NCBI GenBank assembly: GCA_002319875.1
Contig: DCFS01000100.1
Location: 1-12,228 of the forward strand
DNA: 12,228 nucleotides
Source: Treponema sp. UBA1798
Lineage (GTDB): Bacteria > Spirochaetota > Spirochaetia > Treponematales > Treponemataceae
Direction of reading: 5' to 3'
The notes beneath the pieces are model-generated. The model saw nothing but the letters and a program-made list of their open reading frames with translations. It searched no databases and was not told where the DNA came from. Numbering within the stretch: the first letter of the stretch is position 1; every line of letters starts with the position of its first letter. Below, one piece after another: positions 6,674-12,228 of this stretch. The position numbers and the translations under genes were made by a program.

Positions 6674-7288
6674 TCAGGCAAAAATTCCGTGCATAAACTG
6701 CTTTACCAGCTGCTGTGCACAAGCTTCATCAAGATTCGGACGCTGCGCTTCTCCTTCCCGGAGTGCGAGCCATGTTGCAATATACGCATTTATCTGGGCA
6801 AGAAAACCGATTGCGAATGGAAGCGCCTTTCCTGCCATATTACCGTGGGCTACCGCTGCTCCGGTAAAAAATTGTTCAAGCAGAGCATACATTCTTCTGA
6901 AATATGCGGTTGAAAGGGAAGCTGATTTTGATTCAGGGGGTGCATAGACTGTTTCCATCATAAGCCGGTAAAAATCCCCGTGCTGCTGTACATAGTGAAA
7001 GAATACAAGGGCGATCCGGACAAGCTGCCCGAACACGTCGTTTTTATAGTCCGTAATATGGTTTTCGTATACACAGCACTGCTGAAGCGGCGTTTCAAGC
7101 AGCGGAAAATTAATTTCCCAGACAGCTTCAAACAACCCGTCCTTACTGCCGAAGAAATAATAGAGCGTCGGTTTTGTTACACCGGCAGCAGTGGTAATGT
7201 CCTGAATGCCGGTTCCGTCATAACCGTGACCACTGAAGAGTGTGAGCGCTTTTTCCAAAATAACATTCTTAGAGTTGTCTGTTCCCAT
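6674..7288 (-). CDS. TetR/AcrR-family transcriptional regulator, autoregulated candidate
   Basis: A 204-residue regulator with a canonical N-terminal TetR domain (residues ~7-55: ALTLFSGHGYDGTGIQDI, AAGVTKPTLYYFFGSKDGLF). The larger helical C-terminal ligand domain includes IALVFFHYVQQHGDFYRLMME, typical of the family. The ATG at 7288 lies immediately beside a perfect 13-bp inverted repeat that covers the whole promoter, so strong negative autoregulation is likely. No Shine-Dalgarno precedes the ATG, and the predicted transcription start falls on or next to it, suggesting leaderless translation. It forms an operon with the GH13 gene 17 bp downstream. Control of a glycosidase by TetR is less common than by LacI, so the ligand may not be a sugar. 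Ligand unknown. Confidence 0.92.
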   Translation of the reverse strand: MGTDNSKNVILEKALTLFSGHGYDGTGIQDITTAAGVTKPTLYYFFGSKDGLFEAVWEINFPLLETPLQQCCVYENHITDYKNDVFGQLVRIALVFFHYVQQHGDFYRLMMETVYAPPESKSASLSTAYFRRMYALLEQFFTGAAVAHGNMAGKALPFAIGFLAQINAYIATWLALREGEAQRPNLDEACAQQLVKQFMHGIFA

Positions 7289-7292
7289 GGCT

Positions 7293-7325
7293 ACATTTAT
7301 ATACCGTTAGGTATATAAATGTCAA
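7293..7325 (-). promoter_or_regulatory. TetR operon promoter embedded in a 30-bp inverted repeat (operator)
   Basis: ACATTTATATACC (7293-7305) and its exact complement GGTATATAAATGT (7310-7322) flank a 4-base centre. On the minus strand a perfect TTGACA (7320-7325) overlaps the outer end. The -10 is TATATA (7298-7303, 16-bp spacer) or TATAAA (7296-7301, 18-bp spacer). The repeat therefore covers -35 to -10 and ends 4 bp before the ATG at 7288. This is strong evidence for an autoregulatory operator; the protein that binds is inferred. Confidence 0.75.
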
Positions 7326-7423
7326 GGACTGTTGTTAGCCGCAGGGTATGACAGGGCAGGCCGTGCTTTGCAAAACCTGTTTGATTTCTGAAAAGTCCCG
7401 AACACCAGAATAATACTGTTGTC

Positions 7424-7452
7424 TTGTATATGATAAAATTTGTTCATATACT
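7424..7452 (+). promoter_or_regulatory. Promoter of the AraC-type gene with an 8-bp-arm dyad
   Basis: TTGTAT (7424-7429) and TATACT (7447-7452) have a 17-bp spacer. The exact inverted repeat GTATATGA-N10-TCATATAC (7426-7433, 7444-7451) is laid over the same elements, so a bound dimer would block both. The leader to ATG 7518 is about 60 bases and also carries the palindrome GGGCCGGCCC (7483-7492). The rest of 7323-7423 shows nothing I can name. Confidence 0.45.
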
Positions 7453-7517
7453 ATACGGAATAACTGAAGCCGTCTTTTGACAGGGCCGGCCCATTGTTTG
7501 AATTCAGGTGATCTGCG

Positions 7518-8396
7518 ATGGGAATTGACTTTTACAAAAGGTACAAACCTCTTACAGCCTCGCCGTTTGCAGACAGTGATATATTCCGTGAATATGTACC
7601 GTGCGACGCGCTGAAGCCCTATGTCAGGTGTTTCTGGGGCAGCAGAAGACCCTGCCTGCAGACAGCCGTTGAAGGTATGCCGCATACACTTGTTACTCCG
7701 GATACGTGCATGGACATTATTTTTACCGTCAATTTTTCTGAAAACACAATCAGCAGTGCATTCTGCGGAATTGATGAGGAGCCGTACTCTGTTATAAAAC
7801 AGTACAGCGGTGGAACGGAAATTTCAACGTTTGCGATACGTTTTTATGCATGAAGCACGGTTTTTTTTACGGACGTTCCGCTGGATTCAGTCAGAAATAC
7901 AACTTTTGATCTTGACTGCTATTTTGCAAAACTTAAAAAAAAGATAGAACCGCTGCTGTTCAATATTACTACTATGCATGAACGTATTGCTGTTACAGAA
8001 AGCTTTCTGCTGCGCCATCTTCACCCGGAACGCGGCAGCAGCTTTGTTATGCAGGCTGTTGATTCGATTATTGAACGCCGTGGTAACACGAAAATAGACC
8101 GGATAACGGCTGATATGCATATAAGCAGCAGACAGCTTGAACGATTATTCAGCAGTCAGGTCGGAATACCGCCGAAAAAACTTGCATCACTTGTCAGATA
8201 TCAGTACGTATGGAACGACATTCTGTTCAGGCCTGATTTTAATATTCTTGATGAAGTGTACGAATACGGCTATACCGATCAGGCTCATCTGCTGCACGAA
8301 TTCAAACAGTACCATTCAATGACGATCGGCGAAGCGAAGCGGTATGCTCTGCGCGATGTCGAATTTTTACAATCAACGAAAGGCATTACCTGCTAA
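7518..8396 (+). pseudogene. AraC-family regulator interrupted by an in-frame TGA
   Basis: One continuous reading frame of 292 sense codons broken only by TGA at 7851-7853. ATG 7518 has AGGTG 7 bases upstream. The first part (111 residues) resembles the N-terminal domain of DUF6597-type AraC proteins (LKPYVRCFWG, TPDTCMDIIF, ending FAIRFYA). After the TGA the same frame continues without shift (STVFFTDVPLDSV) into two AraC helix-turn-helices: IDRITADMHISSRQLERLF, PPKKLASLVRYQYV, and VYEYGYTDQAHLLHEFKQYHSMT. In family members I expect a tryptophan after FYA, so a TGG-to-TGA change is the simplest explanation. Other genes here, such as GH13 and VOC, end with TGA, so TGA is a stop. A separate C-terminal product from ATG 7974 would lack a ribosome site. 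The gene lies 82 bp upstream of the VOC gene, its likely former target. Confidence 0.85.
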
Positions 8397-8417
8397 AATA
8401 CATCTGGTTATGGAGCT

Positions 8418-8448
8418 GCAGGCGGTTTTTTTATCATGCCGCTTCTGC
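8418..8448 (+). other. Stem-loop in the AraC-VOC intergenic region
   Basis: GCAGGCGG (8418-8425) can pair with CCGC-TT-CTGC (8439-8448) over a 13-base loop containing T7, leaving a two-base bulge. It lies about 20 bases before the VOC ribosome site. It could slow transcription between the two genes or simply be a leader structure; there is no T-run after the stem, so it is not a standard terminator. Confidence 0.3.
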
Positions 8449-8478
8449 TGCCGTGAATAAACTCTGCAGGAGAAAAAA

Positions 8479-8871
8479 ATGAAACTTGACGGATTCGGAA
8501 TTTTTGTAAAAGACATGAAAAAGATGATATGCTTCTACAGGGATGTACTTGGTTTTGAAATAAAGGAAGATGAATCGACGACCAATGTATACCTTGAAAA
8601 GGATGGAACGCTGTTTCTGCTGTACGGACGGAACGATTTTGAAAAAATGACAAAACACAGGTTTGGCTATGCAGAGGGGATAAACGGTCATTACGAGACT
8701 GCGCTGAGCGTTGAAAATTTCAGTGCTGTAGACAAAGCCTATGCTGACGTAATTTCAAAAGGTGCGGTTTCTGTTCTGGCGCCTGCGACCGAACCGTGGG
8801 GCCAGCGTACCTGTTATATTGCCGACCTTGAGGGAAACCTTATTGAGATCGGGTCGTTTGTAAAAGACTGA
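8479..8871 (+). CDS. VOC-superfamily (glyoxalase/bleomycin-resistance fold) protein
   Basis: A 130-residue protein with the paired beta-alpha-beta-beta-beta modules of the VOC fold: DGFGIFVKDMKKMICFYRDVLGFEI at the N-terminus, then a second half starting GHYETALSVENFSAVDKAYADVISKGA and ending with YIADLEGNLIEIGSF, where E123 is the usual last metal ligand. The position of the usual first histidine (about residue 5) is Gly, so the metal site is altered and glyoxalase activity should not be assumed. AGGAG lies 6 bases before ATG 8479. The gene follows the AraC-type regulator, a common pairing in which the VOC protein is the regulated gene. A strong hairpin terminator follows. Function unknown: antibiotic or toxin binding is possible, based on the family only. 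Confidence 0.87.
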   Translation: MKLDGFGIFVKDMKKMICFYRDVLGFEIKEDESTTNVYLEKDGTLFLLYGRNDFEKMTKHRFGYAEGINGHYETALSVENFSAVDKAYADVISKGAVSVLAPATEPWGQRTCYIADLEGNLIEIGSFVKD

Positions 8872-8892
8872 GCGTGTCGTGAAAATCGGTTG

Positions 8893-8949
8893 AAAGCTGA
8901 AGCTCCCCGTATAGTGCAATCGTAGACAGTACGGGGCAAACAGCTTTTT
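8893..8949 (+). terminator. Two-tier hairpin with T5, terminator of the VOC gene
   Basis: An outer stem AAAGCTG (8893-8899) with CAGCTTT (8941-8947) encloses an inner stem CCCCGTA (8905-8911) with TACGGGG (8930-8936). The inner loop is 18 bases, and the T-run is 8945-8949. It starts 22 bp after the VOC stop codon. On the minus strand it would also lie just after the DUF3788-like remnant, but without a good U-tract. Confidence 0.7.
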
Positions 8950-8958
8950 CTGATTATT

Positions 8959-9312
8959 TCAGAAGAGTACATCCTTTTTCGTACGCATACTTAGAAAGAC
9001 AGCTGCATCTGCAAGGTTCTCTTTTTTTTCTATCCGGTAATGAATCCATCCGCCGCTTCCGCAGGGGTACTTGTTTTCCCAGTACGATTTTCCTTTTTTT
9101 GATAAACCGTTCAGAAGTACAATTTCTTTCTCGTTTTTTGGTTCATTAAGTTTAAGCATCATTGTAAAACTTCCCTTTTCAAAAAACAGATACATAAGAT
9201 GCTTTTTACCAGTACTTACTTTATATCCCCATCCGTAAGTATTTCCGAACGGAAACTTGAGTTCATAGCTGCATTTAAATAATTCTGTAAGCCGTGTCTG
9301 CCGGCTTTTATT
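8959..9312 (-). pseudogene. 5'-truncated DUF3788-like gene remnant
   Basis: The frame ending at TGA 8959 has ATG 9195 (78 residues), but protein-like sequence of the same family continues upstream: TELFKCSYELKFPFGNTYGW, GYKVSTGKKHL, then YLFFEKGSFTMMLKL and SGGWIHYRIEKKENLADAAV. The GW-x-Y-K core followed by a hydrophobic strand and a late GxW strand resembles DUF3788 proteins of about 130-140 residues. Going upstream, the frame stays open until a TGA at 9367-9369, inside the ABC gene, and offers no ATG, GTG or TTG before 9195. ATG 9195 lacks a ribosome site and would omit a conserved strand. I therefore read this as the 3' part of a gene whose start has been lost at the junction with the ABC exporter. 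The family call is from pattern memory and moderate; its function is unknown. Confidence 0.6.
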
Positions 9313-11131
9313 ATACGACCCCGAATTGGGCTGTATACAGTTCGTGATACGTGCCGCCTTTCTGCATCAACTCTTCATGAGTGCCGGTTTCAGTTATTCC
9401 TTCGTCGCTTACGACTACAATGCAGTCTGCATTACGTATAGTTGAAAGCCTGTGTGCGATTATGAACGTTGTGCGTCCTTTTGCAAGTTCATCGAACGAT
9501 TTTTGTATCCGCAGTTCGGTTGCCGTATCAAGTGCAGATGTTGCTTCATCAAGAATAAGAACGGGCGGATTTTTAAGAAATATGCGGGCAATGGAAATAC
9601 GCTGCTTTTGTCCGCCTGAAAGTTTAATACCACGCTCACCGACGATCGTATCGTAGCCGGAGGGCGTTTTCATGATATCATCGTGAATTTCAGCACGCTT
9701 TGCTGCTTCGATAATTTCATCATCTGTTGCACCGATTCTGCCGTAGGCAATGTTTTCCCGTACTGTACCGGCGAACAAAAAAACGTCCTGCTGTACAATA
9801 CCTATCTGCCGGCGCAGTGATTTTACAGATACGTCGCGGATGTCTGTTCCGTCGATTGTGATCGATCCCGAAGTTATTTCATAGAACCTTGGCAGCAGAT
9901 GGCACAGCGTCGTTTTTCCGCTTCCGCTTGGTCCTACAAGAGCAATCGTTTTTCCTGCCTTTACGTCAAGATTGACATGGCTGAGTATGTTGATTCCTTC
10001 ATTGTATGAAAAGCTTATGTCATGATAGCTGATGTCTCCGCGTACACCGGCAAGTTCCTGTACGTCCGTCTTTTCCGGTGTTTCTTCATGCATATGCATA
10101 ATTTCGGTAAACCGGGAGAATCCTGCAATACCAGTTGAGAACTCTTCTACAAGGTTTGTTAAACGGCGTATCGGTTGAAGAAAGGCAGCGACGAACAAAT
10201 TTGCGGCAATCAGGTCACCAAGATTCATCTTTCCCTTCATAATGAGCAGACCGCCTGCACCAAGAACTACGACACTCAGAATATTTGTCGTAAAATCAAT
10301 GCGGCTGTGGAAAGAAGCCATGGAGTGGTAATATACTTTTTTTGCTGTGAAATATCTGCCGTTGCTTTGTGCAAAACGGCTGTTTTCATACTCCTCGTTT
10401 GTAAATACTTTTGTTACCCTGGCTCCGCTTATTGACGATTCAAGTTCTGCGTTTATTTCCGCGGTTTTATCCTTCACTTGTCTGGACGATGCGAACATTG
10501 ATTTTTGCGAATACAGGATTCTGAAAATCATAACAGGAAGTACTATGAGTATAATAAGAGCTATATCGCGTTGTATTCCGAGCATTAATATAAAAGCTCC
10601 GATAAGCGTTATTGTTGAAATGAAAAGGTCTTCTGGTCCGTGATGCGCGAGTTCGCTTACTTCAAACAGATCATTCGTAGCCCGTGACATGATTTTTCCT
10701 GTCCGGTTTTTGTCGAAGAATGAAAACGACTGCTGTTCAATATGGGCAAAAACGTCGCGCCTCATATCAGTTTCTACCTGAACACCGAACAGATGTCCGA
10801 AATACGTAACGAACCACTGTGCTGCAAACCGCAGAACGTAAAAGAGAAACAACAGCAGTATAATTAGTATAAATATTTTCATAGTGCGGTCAGGGGTTTT
10901 TGAAAATTCCGGAAGCAGTGTATTAACTATATACCGCGATATCATCGGAAAACCAAGATCCACAGCTGCTATGAACGCAGCACAGCACATGTCAGCGATG
11001 AAAAGTCCCCTGTGCGGTTTAAAATACGAAAGAAATAAGGCAAGGTCAGATTTTTTTGCGGATAGCCCGGAGAGTTTTTGAAAGGAATGTTGTTTTTTCA
11101 TAGGTAAATAGTATACAGAAAAAATCTGCAA
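9311..11131 (-). CDS. ABC-type exporter, fused membrane and ATPase domains (MsbA/multidrug type)
   Basis: A 606-residue half-transporter expected to work as an inner-membrane homodimer exporting lipids, drugs or peptides. The N-terminal ~340 residues contain about six hydrophobic segments and the exporter coupling-helix text MRRDVFAHIEQQSFSFFDKNRTGKIMSR. The ATPase domain has Walker A GPSGSGKTT (about 400-408), Q-loop VQQDVFLF, signature LSGGQKQR (from 504), Walker B VLILDEATSALD and H-loop AHRLST; all key residues are intact. The start is TTG 11131, because GGAGG lies exactly 7 bases upstream. An ATG ten codons later (11101) has no ribosome site. The gene is alone; such exporters often come as heterodimer pairs, but no second subunit is here. 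Its promoter carries a 21-bp dyad, so it is probably inducible. Substrate unknown. Confidence 0.95.
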   Translation of the reverse strand: MQIFSVYYLPMKKQHSFQKLSGLSAKKSDLALFLSYFKPHRGLFIADMCCAAFIAAVDLGFPMISRYIVNTLLPEFSKTPDRTMKIFILIILLLFLFYVLRFAAQWFVTYFGHLFGVQVETDMRRDVFAHIEQQSFSFFDKNRTGKIMSRATNDLFEVSELAHHGPEDLFISTITLIGAFILMLGIQRDIALIILIVLPVMIFRILYSQKSMFASSRQVKDKTAEINAELESSISGARVTKVFTNEEYENSRFAQSNGRYFTAKKVYYHSMASFHSRIDFTTNILSVVVLGAGGLLIMKGKMNLGDLIAANLFVAAFLQPIRRLTNLVEEFSTGIAGFSRFTEIMHMHEETPEKTDVQELAGVRGDISYHDISFSYNEGINILSHVNLDVKAGKTIALVGPSGSGKTTLCHLLPRFYEITSGSITIDGTDIRDVSVKSLRRQIGIVQQDVFLFAGTVRENIAYGRIGATDDEIIEAAKRAEIHDDIMKTPSGYDTIVGERGIKLSGGQKQRISIARIFLKNPPVLILDEATSALDTATELRIQKSFDELAKGRTTFIIAHRLSTIRNADCIVVVSDEGITETGTHEELMQKGGTYHELYTAQFGVV

Positions 11132-11138
11132 ATTGAAA

Positions 11139-11143
11139 CCTCC
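11139..11143 (-). promoter_or_regulatory. Ribosome-binding site that fixes the TTG start of the ABC exporter
   Basis: GGAGG on the minus strand, 7 bases before the TTG codon at 11131. The in-frame ATG at 11101 has no comparable site, so initiation at TTG is preferred. Confidence 0.7.
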
Positions 11144-11169
11144 GTTTTTTTTGAATCAGTCTGCAGAAT

Positions 11170-11197
11170 ATTATAACCTGTTCGCTCTCTGAACAGG
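11170..11197 (-). promoter_or_regulatory. ABC exporter promoter with 21-bp operator-like dyad
   Basis: A perfect TATAAT (minus strand, 11170-11175) is adjacent to the exact inverted repeat CCTGTTC-N7-GAACAGG (11177-11197), which fills the -35/-10 spacer. The expected -35 (near 11193-11198, CCCTGT) is poor. That combination suggests an activator-dependent or repressed promoter. Which regulator binds is not visible. Confidence 0.5.
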
Positions 11198-11212
11198 GTG
11201 CTGAAAAAATTG

Positions 11213-11241
11213 TTGCAGATATTCACTGGCGATTATACAAT
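11213..11241 (+). promoter_or_regulatory. Candidate promoter of the chemoreceptor gene
   Basis: TTGCAG (11213-11218) and TACAAT (11236-11241) are 17 bp apart on the plus strand, placing transcription start about 25 bp before ATG 11274. GGCGATTA at 11229-11236 partly resembles a sigma-28 -10 (GCCGATAA), but the matching -35 TAAA is absent, so sigma-70 is favoured. Confidence 0.4.
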
Positions 11242-11273
11242 AGAGAAAATACTTATTTATTTATCGAGGGTCT

Positions 11274-12228
11274 ATGAAAGCAGCAAAGAAAGGTCGTCTT
11301 GCAGTATTTTTTGTTTTTACACTTGGATTTGTTATTATAGCGCTGAATATCATACAAATTATTACGCTTGTTACTACTACAAGAACATCTGTGGGCAATA
11401 GTTATACACTCAGTTGTGAACGAATAACCACATCCGACGCGCAGGCAATTGCAAATAAACTGAACGGTTATTTTAACAGCCTTAGTTATTATACCGAATC
11501 AGATATCGTTACAACAGGATCAGTAGACGATATTGTACACTGGCTCCGGACTCATGCGTCAAACCGCAGCAAAGAGTTTGATTATGTTATTTTTGTTTCC
11601 CCCGACGGAACGTATTATTCAGACACAGGTCTTTCTGGAGACGTGCACGACAGGAATTATTTCAGACAGATCATGCAGAACGGAAAAGACGAATACGTTG
11701 ATGATGCTGTTATTTCAAAAGTGTCCGGAAAACCTGTGATCCATATTGTTAAATCAGTGAAGGTGAACGGAAAGACGATAGGGTTTTTTGGAGGGATAGT
11801 TCCGCTTGATTCAATACAGGAATATGTTAATAAAATAACACTGGGTGAAACAGGGTATGCCTGGATCATTGACGGCACCGGTCTGGTTATTGCTCACAAT
11901 CAGCAGGGGCTCCAGATGAATAAGAATTTCATAACTGATACCTCTGATAAGGATATGACCGGACTTGCAAAGAAAATGATTTCCGGAAAACCAGGCAGCT
12001 CGTGGGTTGTTGACCGTAAAACTGATAAAAAAGAATTTGTTTCGTATGCTCCGGTGGCAGGTACGAACTGGAGCATTGCGCTTTCCGTTAAAAACGATCA
12101 GGTATATGAAACAGCGTACAGCGTAACATATATAATGATAGTTTTATGTGTTGCCAACAGCATTATCCTGCTTTTTATCAGCATTATGATTATTTATTTT
12201 TCACTTAAACCGCTGCAGACCGTAGAAA
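11274..12228 (+). CDS. Methyl-accepting chemotaxis protein with dCache sensor, N-terminal part
   Basis: A membrane chemoreceptor cut by the right edge after 318 codons. ATG 11274 has GAGG 4 bases upstream. Residues about 8-34 form the first membrane helix (LAVFFVFTLGFVIIALNII). Then comes a periplasmic double-Cache sensor of about 240 residues: FDYVIFVSPDGTYYSDTG, DRNYFRQIM, KPVIHIVKSV in the distal module, and ETGYAWIIDGTGLVIAHNQ and APVAGTNWSIALSV in the proximal one. A second membrane helix (about 288-310) leads into the start of a HAMP domain (SLKPLQTVE). The amino-acid-binding dCache motif (RxWY) is not present at DRNYF, so the ligand is not predicted. The methyl-accepting signalling domain must lie beyond the window; a sensor kinase or GGDEF protein with the same sensor is the alternative. 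Confidence 0.88.
   Translation, partial: MKAAKKGRLAVFFVFTLGFVIIALNIIQIITLVTTTRTSVGNSYTLSCERITTSDAQAIANKLNGYFNSLSYYTESDIVTTGSVDDIVHWLRTHASNRSKEFDYVIFVSPDGTYYSDTGLSGDVHDRNYFRQIMQNGKDEYVDDAVISKVSGKPVIHIVKSVKVNGKTIGFFGGIVPLDSIQEYVNKITLGETGYAWIIDGTGLVIAHNQQGLQMNKNFITDTSDKDMTGLAKKMISGKPGSSWVVDRKTDKKEFVSYAPVAGTNWSIALSVKNDQVYETAYSVTYIMIVLCVANSIILLFISIMIIYFSLKPLQTVE

Noticed and set aside
7477..7504. Second AraC promoter with perfect TTGACA (7477-7482) and TGAATT
   Set aside because: The -10 is poor, and transcription would start past the ribosome site.
7851..7884. Possible selenocysteine readthrough at the AraC TGA, with the small hairpin CGGA-CGT-TCCG downstream
   Set aside because: The stem is only 4 bp, a regulator has no obvious need for Sec, and tryptophan rather than cysteine is expected at this place.
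11177..11197. LexA/SOS box
   Set aside because: The half-site orientation and spacing (GTTC-N7-GAAC; CTGT-N11-ACAG) fit neither known LexA consensus.
11205..11236. Sigma-28 flagellar promoter for the chemoreceptor
   Set aside because: GGCGATTA resembles the -10, but the required -35 (TAAA) is absent at the right distance, where TTGT is found.
1..12228. tRNA, rRNA, CRISPR arrays, insertion sequences, phage or toxin-antitoxin genes
   Set aside because: No cloverleaf-like segment, spaced direct repeats, transposase or integrase text was recognised on either strand.

Overview
The window reads as an accessory stretch of a bacterial chromosome with moderate GC. It holds many short, independently regulated transcription units on alternating strands. 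A spirochaete of the Treponema type, or another gut or oral anaerobe, is my best guess. It rests only on codon style and the gene mix (dCache chemoreceptor, HD-GYP response regulator, DinB-like, DUF3788-like and oleate hydratase genes); no rRNA or housekeeping marker is present to fix it. No mobile element, CRISPR array, tRNA or phage gene is visible.

Layout: (1) 1-742, minus: the N-terminal part of an oleate hydratase running off the left edge, behind a TetR-type regulator (865-1431). A perfect 17-bp dyad lies between them. (2) 1493-1855, minus: an HxlR-type regulator divergent from a small flavin-binding PNPOx-like protein (2053-2445, plus); the shared intergenic region is full of TACT/AGTA dyads. 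(3) 2465-2983, minus: a DinB-like protein, divergent from a receiver plus HD-GYP phosphodiesterase (3088-4182, plus). (4) 4227-5192, minus: a Rieske non-heme iron oxygenase with its own promoter. (5) 5286-7288, minus: a TetR regulator followed 17 bp later by a cytoplasmic GH13 glycosidase; the TetR promoter is a 30-bp near-complete palindrome that appears to give a leaderless mRNA. (6) 7518-8871, plus: an AraC-type regulator interrupted by an in-frame TGA, then a VOC-fold protein and a strong terminator. (7) 8959-9312, minus: a 5'-truncated DUF3788-like remnant abutting the end of an ABC exporter (9311-11131, minus, TTG start). (8) 11274-12228, plus: the N-terminal part of a dCache chemoreceptor running off the right edge.

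How they work together: the recurring pattern is one local regulator beside one small enzyme or transport gene (TetR/oleate hydratase, HxlR/flavoprotein, TetR/GH13, AraC/VOC). This suggests separate chemical-response modules for fatty acids, electrophile or redox stress, oligosaccharides and toxic small molecules, with export by the ABC transporter, rather than one pathway. I do not see a convincing novel multi-gene system. The points most worth a second look are the operator-promoter architectures, the TGA-interrupted AraC gene, the truncated DUF3788-like frame and an oxygen-dependent Rieske oxygenase with no reductase nearby.
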